A stretch of DNA of 64,000 nucleotides from Cryptomeria japonica (GCF_030272615.1 NC_081414.1:47856501-47920500), one strand, 5' to 3'. Positions 12,086 through 24,150 are shown, counted from the stretch's first letter. Notes: generated by a model not told the origin, from the letters alone. Made by a program: numbers and translations.

Positions 12086-13276
12086 TTAAATCATTAAATC
12101 ATTTTCCCTCTATTTTAATTCACTAAATCATCTCATTATCTATTCATTAATATCTATCATTTCATAAAACCATTTTAAATCCCTAATCTCCATAAATTCA
12201 CCAAACTCATTCTCCATTTATCCCTTTCTTTTCCCATTGATCACATCCACCTGGAGAATGTGGGCAAATGTTTATCTCCAACTAGCTTCTTTATCCCACA
12301 TTTCTCCCATAATGAATTTTCTTCATGAGTATATCTATAAATGCATTCATTCCCTCTTATTTGAGCCTCTCTCACTTATTGAAATCATAATGTCATAATG
12401 CTAGTTTGAGATGTTTTGTATACATTTAGCAATTTTCACATTTTCAAGTATTCTTCTTTGTATCAAACAACCAATTCCGTTCTATCATAGCCTCTTGTGC
12501 ATCGTATTTATGAGAGAACCAAAATGTTGAAGGAAAGATCTTGTTAGATAGGAAGTCAAGAGAATCAAGTGTCTCTTGAATGCATAGTTATTTTTTTATG
12601 TTTTGATTTATATTTGTGCATTTTAGAGGAAGTTGAGTTTACTTTGAATCTTGTGTTTATGGTTAGACATTTATGGTTCATATTTTAGTTGTCATCATCT
12701 CTTTTTCATCATTCCATTTCTCTCATCATTTTCATCATTCATTTATTCCATCACTATCTTTCATCACCTTCATTTTTTCCATCACTTTCATAGCCTTTTC
12801 TTCATTTGCCATTTCTTTCATCATTCCCTTCATTATCATTCTTTATCTTCCTTATCTTAGAGATTGATCCAAAGATTTATCCAATTGATACATGTCTTTT
12901 AAATTTAATATACAATCCATCAATTTGTTTCTTAGGATGTGATCTCATTTCTCCTTGATCAATCGATCAATCAATCAATCATTTTACCAACTTATCTTGC
13001 ACTAGCATCAATCTCAATCAGTTTAATCAACTCATCAATCTGGCTATAATGATAAATTCCATCAATTGTTTAGTCACACTTATCATTTGTGCAATTTTAT
13101 CAAATGCACATCTAAGCTTAATTGATTATGCAACATCAATCATCAATTTCTTCCTCGTGATAGATGGATATATCAATCTTATCACAATATGTTCGATCAA
13201 TCTCTCAAGGGGGCATATCATATTTATCATCATCCTTACTAGGATATTCCTAGGACATATATTAGTTAATCATTCT
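12086..13276. other. Probable Gypsy LTR body and low-complexity sequence
   Basis: Follows the LTR start at 12009. Contains a TATA-like region (ATCTATAAATGCATTC near 12344) and a TCAT-rich low-complexity tract. I could not define the right end of the LTR. Confidence 0.4.
12690..12860 (+). repeat. TCAT/TTC-rich low-complexity tract
   Basis: Degenerate repeats of TTTCATCA and TTCCATCA. Two overlapping open frames of 64-69 codons through it encode only Phe, Ser, His and Ile runs and are not genes. Confidence 0.85.
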
Positions 13277-13400
13277 TCTTTGTAACAACGCGTCAGACTG
13301 CATTGTCTCAAAGAGGGGCATAAGGTAGACACAAAAATTTATCCTCATAACCATCCTATTAATGAAGTGGGTAGTGTTGTCTAAATCACTAACTTCATTT
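13277..13400 (+). repeat. Polypurine tract and LTR start, copy 2
   Basis: Second copy of the 11966-12085 block, 1.3 kb downstream in the same orientation. Cut off shortly after by unrelated sequence and by insertion of Copia element 2 at 13424. Confidence 0.75.
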
Positions 13401-13423
13401 TTGGGTTCTATGTTTATTGTACC

Positions 13424-14618
13424 TGTTGGCAATATGAAGGAATTGATTATGTGTTGCATTGATGTCAACACTAGCTTCTTTGGTTGTCTATTAGGTTCAG
13501 GTAGAGTGGTTGGATTGTGATGATGATTAGGAGACCATCTCCGGTATTCTTTGGTATGTTCCGATTGGTGGGAATGGTTTGGTTCAGTCATTCATGCGGT
13601 TCAGATGCGTGTCACATTCAGTTGGTTCACGATTCAGAAGCTATCATATGTTCTAGTAAGTTTTTTGGTTACCGGTAAGGGTTTTACCGACATAGCTTTG
13701 TCAAAGATCTTTTGATGGATCCGATAAGTGGTGTTGGTGCGGCTTCTAGAAGGTTCTCATGATGTTGATGGTTATCATGTTCGTGTTCCTTCTGATCGGT
13801 GGTGTTGCATTTGGCTTATGGTGACCTATTTTAGGTCAGGTGCTATTATGTGTTATTGACTTCTAGGTTATGGATCGGTTTGTGTAACGTGTTGGTGGAT
13901 GCTCCCGATGCGTTACCAGTTGGATTTATTGATTGGATAATGTTGTTTCGGCCTTAGGACAACTTGTGTTATCATTGGTTTGTGGGTTTATGTAATGGAT
14001 TTCTTGTATTATCTTTTAGGTGGCCGACCTAATGGTTGAGGTCTAGGGTTGGTACAAATATGATGTAAGATCTCATTGTAGATCATAGTCATGGATGGTT
14101 ATGGGATTATATGTGTGCAAATAAGGTTGTAATAACATGTAGAGGATTTGGTTGATCATAGGTGATCAAAATGGGTTTGTGTAAGAGGTTAAGACCTCCA
14201 GTATTGAGCTTAACTAGAACTGTACTCATGCATAAGATATGCTATTCTTGTAGTTCAATCTTCTTTCCAGATTGTAATTCGAAGATCTCTTGTAGTCAGT
14301 GAGGCTCCTTTTGTGATGAGCAATGCACTCTAGGCAATGTGCCTTCCTTCATGTGTAATCCCCTTATATATAATATTTATTCATTTGATTAGTAGATAGA
14401 TATTGTGGGTCACCAATCCTACCATGGTTTTTCCTCTTTGAGGTTTTCCCCGTATAAATTTGTGGTGTTATGGTGTTCATCTTTGTGGTTGCATTATTAC
14501 TTGCTGTTATTTGCTTTTATGCATATCGGTTGCTAAGTTTTGTGCTAATAAGGTTAAAATTAATCATACCAGGAGAACACTGATTCAACCCCCCTCTCAG
14601 TGTTCTTGGATTCCAACA
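13424..14618 (+). repeat. 5' LTR of Copia element 2
   Basis: 1195 bp, TGTTGGCAATATG...TTCCAACA. Contains TGATGTCA at 13460-13467, a GCACTCTAGGCAATGTGCC block near 14326, and a conserved block at 14404-14475 (ACCATGGTTTTTCCTCTTTG, then GTATAAATT). Confidence 0.93.
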
Positions 14619-14620
14619 AT

Positions 14621-14632
14621 TGGTATCGTAGC
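14621..14632 (+). other. Primer-binding site of Copia element 2
   Basis: TGGTATCGTAGC two bases after the LTR; one substitution from TGGTATCAGAGC at position 8 and one at position 9. Confidence 0.88.
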
Positions 14633-14687
14633 TTGGTGCCTCAGAATAAGTCTAATAGCTTGAGGAAGATCTTGAATCCAGAATCCA

Positions 14688-15880
14688 TGGAGATGAGTTT
14701 GAGGAAAGAACTTGAAGTAGCACTTCAAGACTATGATGCTGAAAGATTGAAGAACATGAAGCTGCAAGATGAGTTGAATTCTACAAAAGATGAGCTGAGA
14801 TCTGCAAAGGAATTCATCTTTACTCCGCAAGAGAGGTTGTCATCTACAAAAGCCAAAAGGAAAGAACTCTGTGATCAATTACAAAATTAGGATGATGAAG
14901 AAAAGAATGCTCTTAAGAAACTATGCCAGAAGTTGAGTAAGGAAAATGGTGTGATGAAGAATGAAATGCAAGCCCTAACCATGAGGATGCCCAAGGAGAT
15001 TGAAGACTAGAAGAAGAATGAATAAAATCTTGTCGAATCTCTGAAAGATAGATATTAAGAATGCATTAGGTTCGCACATGAGAATGATATGTTGAGAACT
15101 GAATTAGTACAATGTCAGAACAATGAGCAAGAGTTGGAAAGAATTATAACAGTCCTAAGAGGTGATATGGATTATGCAAATGAGTACAAAGACAAGTTCA
15201 AGGTCAGTTCTACAAAGCTTGATGAATTATTGATGAATCAAAGGGACTATGGAGACGCTAGAGGTCTTGGATTCAAGCATGGAGAAAGCTCCAGTACTGC
15301 AAATTAGGATGATACATCTGGTCAGAAGAACAATCAGGATAATCCACTAGTCAATCAGAATCAGAGGTCATCGGTAAGACAACCCAATGCACATAAATTT
15401 AATGGTAGATGCTTTTTTTGCAATAAGTTTGGTCATATGGCAAGTCAATGCAAAAATAGAGTCAATCAGAATAACAATTCATTTACCGGTCAGTGTTTCA
15501 ATTGCAAAAAGTATGGTCATAGGACAAAAAATTGTAGAATGAATGTAAAATGTCATGCATGTGGAAAGTTTGCACATATGTCTAATCAATGTAGGTCAAA
15601 AAATGATCAAGGTTACAACAAGGAAATTCAAAAGAAAAATGTCACTTGTTATGCATGCAAAAAAGTAGGACACATTGTTAAATTTTGTAGAAGCAAGAAC
15701 CTATCGGCAGGAAATGACAAATCCAATGAGAAGGGAAAGCAAAACGTTAATGATATTCAGAAGAAGCACGAGAAGAAGTCGATTAGAAAGTCTGAGGAAC
15801 AACCGACAAAAGTATATACTTCGGTTACTCAACCGACAAAGCAGAATGTTCCTGCACCTACAAAAAACTCATTTGGTAAC
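14688..15880 (+). pseudogene. Copia gag-like frame with coiled coil and four CCHC zinc knuckles, element 2
   Basis: The first part (14688-15306) is rich in Glu, Lys, Leu and Asp with heptad-like spacing (MEMSLRKELEVALQDYDAER and similar), suggesting a coiled coil; four stops interrupt it, at 14888, in 15000-15060 and at 15305. Then come four CX2CX4HX4C knuckles in one frame: CFFCNKFGHMASQC (15410), CFNCKKYGHRTKNC, CHACGKFAHMSNQC and CYACKKVGHIVKFC. A basic tail follows to about 15880. The usual UBN2 capsid-like domain seen in elements 5 and 7 is not visible, so either it was deleted or this is a different gag type. Confidence 0.75.
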
Positions 15881-16019
15881 TAAGGCATTAGCATTAAAGG
15901 GAGGAAAATTGATGATAGATCTTGCATTGCCCCCGGTAGTGGTCTGAAAGCCTGTTTCAAACATTAGAGAAGTTAGTTTGAAGGTTAACCGACGAAGATT
16001 TGTTGGATCTAGGATCTGG

Positions 16020-16660
16020 TTTGGTTTATCGGTAAGACACCTTATGAGTTATGGTTTGGTCATACACCTAAAGTTAAGTATTCCAAAATCTTTGGTAGTA
16101 AATGCTATATCAAAAGAGATGATTCCATTGGAAAGTTTGATCCTAGATGTGATGAAGGGATATTTATTGGTTATTCAACTGAAAGCAAAGCATATAGATG
16201 TTATAATAAAAGATTGCAAAGAATTGTGGAGAGTACCAATGTCAAGGTGGATGAGCAGTACAAAGGTTGAATCAGAACTTATGAAAGTGAACTGGAAGTG
16301 GAAATGATCATAACTGATCCAGTAATGCCTGCACCAAAAGAAAATGCTAAATCAGTTACCCTGACAATATCAAAAAATTCAACAGTAATTGAAGATCAGA
16401 GTAGAGAAATAGAAAGTCAGAAGACTCCCAAGTATGTAAGGTTGAATCATTCAGAAGATCAGATCATTGGAGACAAGAGCAAAGGAATTATGACAAGGAG
16501 AAGGTTGGCAACTAAAGGGGTATGCTTAATTTCTCTAATTGAACTGGCATCAGTAGTTGAGGCATGTAAGGATGAATGTTGGATGAAAGCTATGGAAGAG
16601 GAATTGGATCAAATAGAAAAGAACAACACATGGACTTTAGTTCCCCGGCCTCAAAAATAA
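16020..16660 (+). pseudogene. Copia integrase C-terminus and RT start, element 2
   Basis: Reading begins abruptly at GKTPYELWFGHTPKVKY, then SKCYIKRDDSIGKFDPR, DEGIFIGYSTESKAYRCYN and VESTNVKVDEQYKG, followed by a TGA. A frame then continues through YVRLNHSEDQIIGD to WMKAMEEELDQIEKNNTW and VPRP. The catalytic integrase core that should precede it is missing; the gap after gag (15881-16019) holds no protease motif. Confidence 0.85.
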
Positions 16661-17351
16661 GAATGTTATTGGAATTAAATGGGCTTTTAGGAATAAATTG
16701 AATGGAGATGGACAAGTTGTGAGAAACAAGGCTAGATTGGTCTACAAAGGATATTCTCAAAAGGAAGGAATTGATTATGATGAAACCTTTGCTCTGGTAG
16801 CAAGGATTTTTCAGATATTTTCAAGGAATAATTGAATATTGTTTATGGTATCTTAAAGATGGCGACTTTACACTATGTGTATACATAGATGCAAATTGGG
16901 CTAGAGATATAGATGACTGAAAAAGTACATCTGGTGAAGCTTTCTTTCTTGGAAAGAAACTTGTTTCACGAATGAACAAGAAACAATCATGTACTTCTTT
17001 TTTACTGTTGAAGCTGAGTATGTTGTTGTTGTTAATAACTGTACATAAGTTCTAAGGATGAAGCAAATGTTGAAAGATATAAGGGTAGATTGTGATGAAC
17101 CAGTAGTTACTCACTATGATAACTCTACTGCTATTGACATATCAAAGAATCCAGTATTTCATTCAAAAACAAAGTACATAACAATCAAGTATAACTTTTT
17201 GAAGGTAAAGGTAGAAGCAAATGAAGTTGGATTGGTTTATGTGAACACTAAAGAGCGAATTGCAGACATCTTCACTAAACCTTTGCCCAGGGAATCATTT
17301 GAGTACTTTAAAGATAGATTGGGGGTCTCTACCCCTCCGGTAGAGACTTAA
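16661..17351 (+). pseudogene. RT fragment fused by deletion to RNase H, element 2
   Basis: After a frame change, [20 protein letters not shown] and [14 protein letters not shown] give the RT fingers. Near 16805-16830 the sequence jumps directly to RNase H (YIDANWARDID, where the family has DADWAGD). The palm with its DD motif is deleted. The C-terminal piece from 17058 is open to the end (YDNSTAIDISKNP, NTKERIADIFTKPLP) and finishes at 17351. The codon for the first RNase H aspartate pair is partly lost. Confidence 0.85.
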
Positions 17352-17706
17352 GTGATGTTGATTGGCATCAGCCCGATATGCATTATCAGAGCTATTATTC
17401 ATTTCAGATTGATGAGATGGTGCTACTACCTAGGGGGAGTAGTCAACTGTGTGGTTCAGAGGATTTATGGTTTTTCTTTGATGTTTATATCAAATTTCTG
17501 GGATTGATGTCAAAGGGGGAGAGATATACATGTGAAAAATAGAGCTAAACAAAGATATCAATCAAAGGGGGAGTTTGGTCTATGGTTTGGTTAATTGGTT
17601 TAGAGCTTCATTGATATATCATTTGTTGGGTGTCTTCCATTGGGGGAGACTTGGTTGGTGTTTCTTGGCACTTGGATGTTTTTTACATCTAGTGTTGTCA
17701 TCAATG
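17352..17706 (+). other. 3' untranslated region of Copia element 2
   Basis: Non-coding stretch with four GGGGGAG-like purine tracts (for example near 17433, 17514 and 17568) before the true polypurine tract. Multiple decoy purine tracts in this position are also seen in element 5. Confidence 0.7.
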
Positions 17707-17720
17707 CCAAAGGGAGAGAT
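17707..17720 (+). other. Polypurine tract of Copia element 2
   Basis: CCAAAGGGAGAGAT directly before the 3' LTR start TGTTGG. Confidence 0.88.
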
Positions 17721-18909
17721 TGTTGGCAATATGAAGGAATTTATTATGTGTTGCATTGATGTCAACACTAGCTTCTTTGGTTGTCTACCGGGTTCTGGTA
17801 GACTGGTTGGATTGTGATGATGATCAGGAGACCATCTTTGGTATTCTCCAGTATGTTCTGATTAGTGGAAATGGTTTGGTTCAGTCATTCATGTGGTTCA
17901 GATACGTGTCACATTTAGTTTCTTCGGGATTTGGTGATTCAAAAGCTATCATATGTTCTAGTAAGCCTTTTGGTTACCGGCAAGGGTTTTACCGGTAGAG
18001 ATTTGTTAAAGATCTTTTGATGGATTTGATAAGTGGTGTTGGTGTGTCTTCTAGAAGGTTCTCAGGATGCTGATGGTTATCATGTTCATGTTCCTATTGA
18101 TCAGTGGTGTTGCATTTGGCGACCTATTTTAGGTCCGGTGCTATTATGTGTTATTAACTTCTAGGTTATGGACCGGTTTGTGTAACGTGTTGGTGGATGC
18201 TCCCGATGCATTACTATTGGATTTATTGATTGGATAATTTTGTTTCGGCCTCAGGCCGGTGTGTGTTATCATTGGTTTGTAGGTTTATGTAATGGATTTA
18301 TTGTATTATCTTTTTGGTGGCCGACCTAATTGTTTAGGTCCAGGGTTTGTACAAATATGATGTAAGATCTCCTTGTAGATCATGGTCATGGATGGTTATG
18401 AGATTATTTGTGTGCGAATAAGGTTGTAATCACATGTAGTGGATTTGGTTGATCATAGGTGATGGAATTGGGTTTGTGTAAGAGGTTTAAGACCTCTGGT
18501 ATTGAGCTTAACCAAAACTGTACTCAGGCGTAAGAGATGCTATTCTTGTAGTTCAATCTTCTTTCTAGAGTATGAAGATCTCTTGTAGTCAATGAGGTTG
18601 ATTTTGTGATGAGCAGTGCGCTCTAGGCAGTGTGCCTTCTTATGCAGGCCCCTAATATGTAATATTTATTCATTTGATTAGTGGATAGATATTGTGGGTG
18701 ACCAATCCCACTATGGTTTTTCCTCTTTGAGGTTTTTTGCGTATAAATTTGTGGTGTTATGGTGTTCATCTTTGTGGTTGCATTATTACTTGTTGTTATT
18801 TTCTTTTATGCATACCAGTTGCTAAGTTGTTGTTCTAATAAGTTTAAAATTAATCATACTAGGAGAACACTGATTCAACCCACCCTCTCAGTGTTCTTGG
18901 AGTCCAATA
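17721..18909 (+). repeat. 3' LTR of Copia element 2
   Basis: About 1189 bp, aligned throughout with 13424-14618. The end reads TCCAATA instead of TCCAACA, a single change at the terminal CA. The GTACC duplication follows immediately. Confidence 0.92.
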
Positions 18910-18914
18910 GTACC

Positions 18915-19330
18915 AACATTTTTGTGATTGGATGTATATTTACATTTTATAATAGTTGTACCAACATTTTTGGATGAAGTGTCTTGGGGTATGTAACCAA
19001 GACTGTGAGATTGTGGATTTTATTTGACATGGATGGGATCTAGGATACCTTGCTCATATAAGCCTAATCATTTATCTTGATAGTTAATTTTCTTGAGCAT
19101 TTGATTTAAAATAGGATACTTGTTATTTGGGGAATAAGATGCGAGTCCATTATTAGATGGAGAACGATGGATGATGAATATGAGTTATTCTTCTGCTGCA
19201 AGGGAACCACCATGGATGAAGGTGAGTGAAACAAGAGAATAGAGTGAAGGTGGTCAGATGGTTTGAATGGGAGGCAATGAAGGATCATGCAATAGATTTG
19301 ATAGGATGTTATGCTCGTGATGTGGATGAG
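18915..19330. other. Unassigned sequence after Copia element 2
   Basis: Contains a short direct repeat (GTACCAACATTTTT at 18910 and near 18957). No coding signal. Confidence 0.4.
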
Positions 19331-19339
19331 GGAATGACA

Positions 19340-20420
19340 ATGAATATTGAGATGGAGTAGGTGGGAAGGTAAGATCTTGATTTGGATGAGGATGATAATG
19401 AATCTTGAGATAGAGTAGATAGAATGGTAGGATCTTGATTTAGGTCGATGAATATTTTAATATGATTTGGAACAAGATCTTGGCATGATGGGATTAGGGT
19501 AGAGATTGCAATGGAGGAGTGTGGTATAGACTCTTCAAATGGAATGGATGAAAGAATGGGAGGTTCTTCAATGGGGATAGAAGGAAGAAGGGTGTATTCA
19601 TTAGGTTCAATGGATTGGGTGTGGATAATGATAGAATAATGAGATAGGGATTGTAGTTGGATAGTGTCAACAAATGAGAGGGTTTTGATGGTGTTAGGAG
19701 ATGGAAGAAGAATTATAGGTATGTGAGGTGGAAGGGATTTATATCTAATTGTCTCACATGATAAAGTGCGATAATATGCCTCATCAACTTTAGGAGCTAG
19801 ATTTTGTTATAGCTTCTTTGTGATTGGTCCTTGGAGGACATTTGAAATGAGATGCTTATGTAATTGAGATTGAGGAGGATAGTTAGAAAATGGAGGATTG
19901 GATATAGATGAGGGCTCAAGCATATGTGGAGAATTCAAAGAATAGAGTGGGGATTAGGATTAGATGAAGGATTAGGATTGGATGGAGGATTGGGGTATGA
20001 TGGATTGGATAGTTGATTGAGGTAGGATAAAGTGCGATTCACCAGTGGATTAGGATTGAATGGAGGATCGAGGTATGAGAGATTGGATGTTGATTTGAGG
20101 TAGGAGAATGTGGGATTGGATGTAGGATTGAGGTATGATAGAATGGATGGTGAGTTGAGATAGAAGAAACTGGATGGATGACTAAAATAGGATGGAGTGG
20201 ATGATGGTATATTAACATAGGAGAGAATGGATGGTGGATTAGTAATAGTGGGGGTATTATTGTGATGGATTGGAGGATTAGGATTAACTAGAGGACTACG
20301 ATTATGAATTACAAAATGGATTAGAGGATAATGAGATGGTGGATTTGGACTAGAGATGATGGTAATGGTGTTATTATGCAAAGATGAAGGCTAGGATATG
20401 ACTATGGGAGAACATGGAAG
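19340..20420 (-). repeat. GGATTAGGATGGA-type minisatellite with Ser/Pro/Asn-rich open frame
   Basis: Degenerate tandem units of roughly 10-20 bp built from GGATTGGATG and GGATTAGGA. The minus strand is open for 148 codons (19935-20381) and encodes repeats such as PPSNPNPSSNPNP and SILSYLNP. The frame probably stays open because of the repeat composition; whether it once was a low-complexity protein of a Gypsy element cannot be decided here. Confidence 0.6.
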
Positions 20421-22053
20421 TATGGATGATGCATGAGGGGTATATAGGGGTGTGTGATAAGAGGGAGATGTGGATAGATGAGATAATAGATTTTCATTGT
20501 CAAAGGAATGATAAGGATTATTGGTGAGTATGCATGGAGGCATTATGGGTTAGTTTGGATGAATGATTAGATTTTGGAAGATGTTTTGAGCAATCTTGCT
20601 AGCAATGATGGCATCAAAGTTATCAATTTCATACTCATCTTGATTAACAAGAATCTCATCATTATTAGAATAAGATGGAGTGCAAAAAAATTTAGGATGG
20701 AAAAACTCATCATAATTAATTGTGACATGACGATTAGCTGATGAATTAGATAGGGATGAAGGATGAAAAAGGATGAAAAAATATAGCTTAGATTAGGATG
20801 AATAATAAGCTTAGACTACTTGATATAGATTAAGCTTATTGATTAAGGTTAGATTAGGATGAGGAATTACTTTCAAGAAGATGGAAAGAAAATTGGGATG
20901 ACAAAAATGACTCGTTTAGCTTAGGATATGAAGGAAAAAAAAATTGATGAGGGTTTTGGAGTTGGAAGAACAAGGACTACTAGGGGTATGAAGGGTTTTC
21001 TCTCTATATTTTGGATAGGAGCAGATCCACTAAAACATAGAGTGAATCTGTTAAAAGACAAGGCGATCCTGCCAAAACAAGTCTACTAAAAGATACACAG
21101 ACCATCCAAAAACAAGGCAATCTCACCAAATGATGGATTGACTAGTCTTAGGAAAACTCACCAAAAGACATGACAAATCTACCGAAAGACGAATTGACTA
21201 GGTTTGGGTGAATCTGCCAAAAGATAGGATGAAATTTATGCTCAATACGTGAATGATTTATCAATAAAACCAAATAAACACTCAAGACTAGACTAAAGAG
21301 GTCAAATTAGCATAAAATACCACCAAAAAAAGTATATAAAACCTCCCATTGAGTATATTGTCCAATATGATTAGTTGTATATGTGCTCACTCGAAAATGT
21401 AGAAACATAATGGTGCTAAAATGACAAATGGGTAAGAGAGATGAAAAATGGTTAAATGTTGGATAAATAGAATTTGGGATGAGAGCGAATGGATGGTTGA
21501 GATTGGAGGATTACGTTCTACAGTGGAGGATGGAGGAGAGGAATAAAGAAATTAGAATTTCCTTTTAGCTACTTGGGGAAGAAAGACCCATGTGCTTGAG
21601 TATGGGGCCCATGTGCTTCATGTGTTGGGAGGATTTGACTACACTTCACCAAGGATTAAGTGTGTGCACTTGATTAGTGAAATGGTTTAGGCAGAAATAA
21701 GGATTAGGATTAGGAGGCAAATGGGAGAGTTGGGGGATGTGACACTTGGAGAGAGAAAGGGAGGAGAAATAAAAAATTGACTTTAATTCCAAATCAGAAA
21801 AAAAAGAAAATGATGAATTTAATTAAATAAATAAGGCATTAATTTAATTTAATATATATGAAAGGCTAAGAGGTAGTGTTGAATGGGTAAATTAATTGAA
21901 TTAATTGCCTTAGGAAATAGACTAGAAAATGGAGGAATAAAGATGATTAATTAAATAATAATAAATTATTTAATTAATAGAAATAACTAGAATAGATGAA
22001 TAATGGGAATAAATTGACCAAACATACGTGATCAATTTTGGGTGTCTATAGGA
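20421..22053 (-). repeat. Possible Gypsy-type LTR on the minus strand
   Basis: The minus strand from 22053 starts TATAGACACCCAAAATTGATC, close to the TGTAGACACC start common in plant Gypsy LTRs, and continues as AT-rich LTR-like sequence. The first G would have to be mutated. I found no partner copy, right end or target duplication in the window. Confidence 0.3.
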
Positions 22054-23316
22054 CCGATATCTTATAGACCATATTCACTTTCATGCATGTCTGTGATTGG
22101 TCATATACTTTGAGATACATGGTTATTTTAGGATTTGCATGCATGTCAAAATGAGGAAAAATTGTAATGGTAAAATTTATATATCCATGCCGATTCTCAT
22201 TTAGTTTTAGGCCCATTTTAAGAAAATCCCTTAATGCAATTATATATTAATTAATGGTACAATCTTATGTAAATTTGGGATCATTTTTTAGTCCTTCATC
22301 TATGCCCATTTATTCCCATTTCCACATACCTAACCATGCATTATCCATTGCTACACACATTACCATATATCTAATGTTTAAACTACATCTTCCATGTTCA
22401 AATGTTTACTCTATATGTCAAGATATCATTGCTCATATAACCTATGTCAATTTTATGGGCATGTGATTGATCCTAGGCTCATTGATTTGAAGCTCGGAAT
22501 TTAAAATTTAAATTTAAATATCAATTGGTTTCCATCTATTTTATTTATGCTTTGAGCTCATTTGGTACATGTTTTGTATAGTTATTTCTATTTTCTTGTA
22601 TTTAAATGCATTTATTATCAGTCATATATTACCTTGAAGCATTATCAATTATCATTCACATAGAATGAGTATTTATTAGAATTTTTTTTTAATCGATACA
22701 CTTAAATAAACAACATTTAATTGAAAATATTCATTTGAGACATTCACCCATTTTGCTTGTTTTCTATTGATCTTTAGCATCATCGTTAAGTTGGATTCTC
22801 CCATGTATTGACCTAGGAGGATTTATCCTTTAGTGATTTGACATGCCCCTTAAGATGTTTCTATATAATGTTAATATTTGGAAACCAAAATAGAATAAAA
22901 AATTATGTGAACCTCAAAAACAACTAACAAAATTGGATTTACATAGCATGAGACAAATTTATATCTATGAAAGTGACTTAGAGCTATGGTTTTGACTTGA
23001 AAAATTGCATAATTCAATGTAGAATCCAAGATAGAAATTAAATACGATTTAGTTCTTTATGTTAAAGTGATATATTTCAATGTCTAGAATAAAAATATCT
23101 TCAATATCAATCTTAACATCAAATTCTATTGTCGTCACATTTAATTTCCTAGCTTAACATTTAATTTTAAGTTATCAAGTCTCACATCTATCATAATATA
23201 TTTGAATGTCTACATTAAAAACATCTTTAATATCAATCTTAATGTGAAATCCTACTATCATAATATTTAATTTCTTATCTTAACATTTTGTTCTAAATTA
23301 TCAATGTCGACATCTC
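22054..23316. other. AT-rich intergenic sequence
   Basis: No coding frame above 70 codons and no structured repeat except a local near-duplicate (AATATCAATCTTAAcaTcaAAT at about 23104 and 23231). Confidence 0.55.
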
Positions 23317-23345
23317 GGTAAGTGTACCAAGTTGTGGTACCAAAA
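23317..23345 (+). repeat. Left outer terminal inverted repeat
   Basis: GGTAAGTGTACCAAGTTGTG followed by GTACCAAAA. Complementary to 32122-32150 with two substitutions and a small indel further in. Confidence 0.75.
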
Positions 23346-23507
23346 AGGTGCCACTTTTTATCTTTTCATAAAATGGTCATCCAAACCTTCGGGTTGGATG
23401 CCCAAGGCAAATCCAACCCAAAGGGTTGGTATTCTACAATGCAGACCATTTGTCGAGCATCAAATATGATGCTCACCCTATTTGGCATTTGCCAAATTCA
23501 AAATTTT

Positions 23508-23545
23508 CAATTTTAACATTTGGCGCTCGCCAAATGTGAAAATTG
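23508..23545. repeat. Perfect-looking short hairpin
   Basis: Arms CAATTTTAACATTTGGCG (23508-23525) and its near-complement (23528-23545) with a 2-base loop and one mismatch. Neighbouring copies of CATTTGGC and GCCAAAT suggest a larger local palindrome cluster (23480-23570). Confidence 0.75.
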
Positions 23546-23677
23546 AAACTTTTGCATTTGGCGAGCTTGAAATTTTATGCATTGTCAAAATGTTGTGTAT
23601 TATTAATTTTTGCATTTTTCTAATTTGGACACAATTTATACCCACCCCTGAGGAATAATATATACATGAAATATAAC

Positions 23678-24150
23678 ATTTAAGTATATGTCACGTTTCA
23701 ATATACTTTGAGTTATATTTCATGTATATATTGGCAGGATGTTTGAGAGTGGTTTCAGCTATATAGGAGTTATAATGTAGATTCTATTTTCTAGATGATC
23801 ATATAAAATTTCAGACAGTCAAATTTTAGTAATCAACATGTCAAATTTAGTAATCAACATGCTCCTATTAGCATTCTTTAGCTTTGTATCTCACTCTCTT
23901 TATCTTCCCAAAACTCTAGACCTATCTCTCTCCCTTTGTTGTCTGTCTCACTTCTCTCTCCTCTCTCTAGGTATATACCACCCTCTCTACTTTTCATTCC
24001 TTCCTTACTCCCATTTCTATCCTTGACTCCCTCCCTCTCTCTTCTTCTCTCTTACTCTCTTATTGTTTCTCTTCCCTCCCTCTCCATTCTCTTGATCACT
24101 ACCTATCCCTTCTATCCTCTCTCTCCCCACATCTAGGTCTCTCTCTCCCT
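23678..24150 (+). repeat. Left inner inverted-repeat arm
   Basis: Matches the complement of 30945-31400 for over 450 bp with few differences, including non-simple sequence at 23690-23920. A 20-bp local duplication (AAATTTAGTAATCAACATG, twice within 23819-23860) is unique to this arm. Confidence 0.85.

Larger units (their letters stand above)
13424..18909 (+). mobile_element. Copia element 2: internally deleted LTR retrotransposon
   Basis: LTRs 13424-14618 and 17721-18909, primer-binding site 14621-14632, polypurine tract 17707-17720, target duplication GTACC at 13419-13423 and 18910-18914. Only 3.1 kb of internal sequence remains: a gag with coiled-coil-like segment and four zinc knuckles, the integrase C-terminal end, the first part of RT, and RNase H. 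Protease, integrase core and the RT active site are absent, so movement would have depended on another element's proteins. Confidence 0.93.

Noticed and set aside
15978-16307. 109-codon frame in Copia element 2
   Set aside because: A shadow frame of the integrase C-terminal segment; the recognisable motifs are in another frame.
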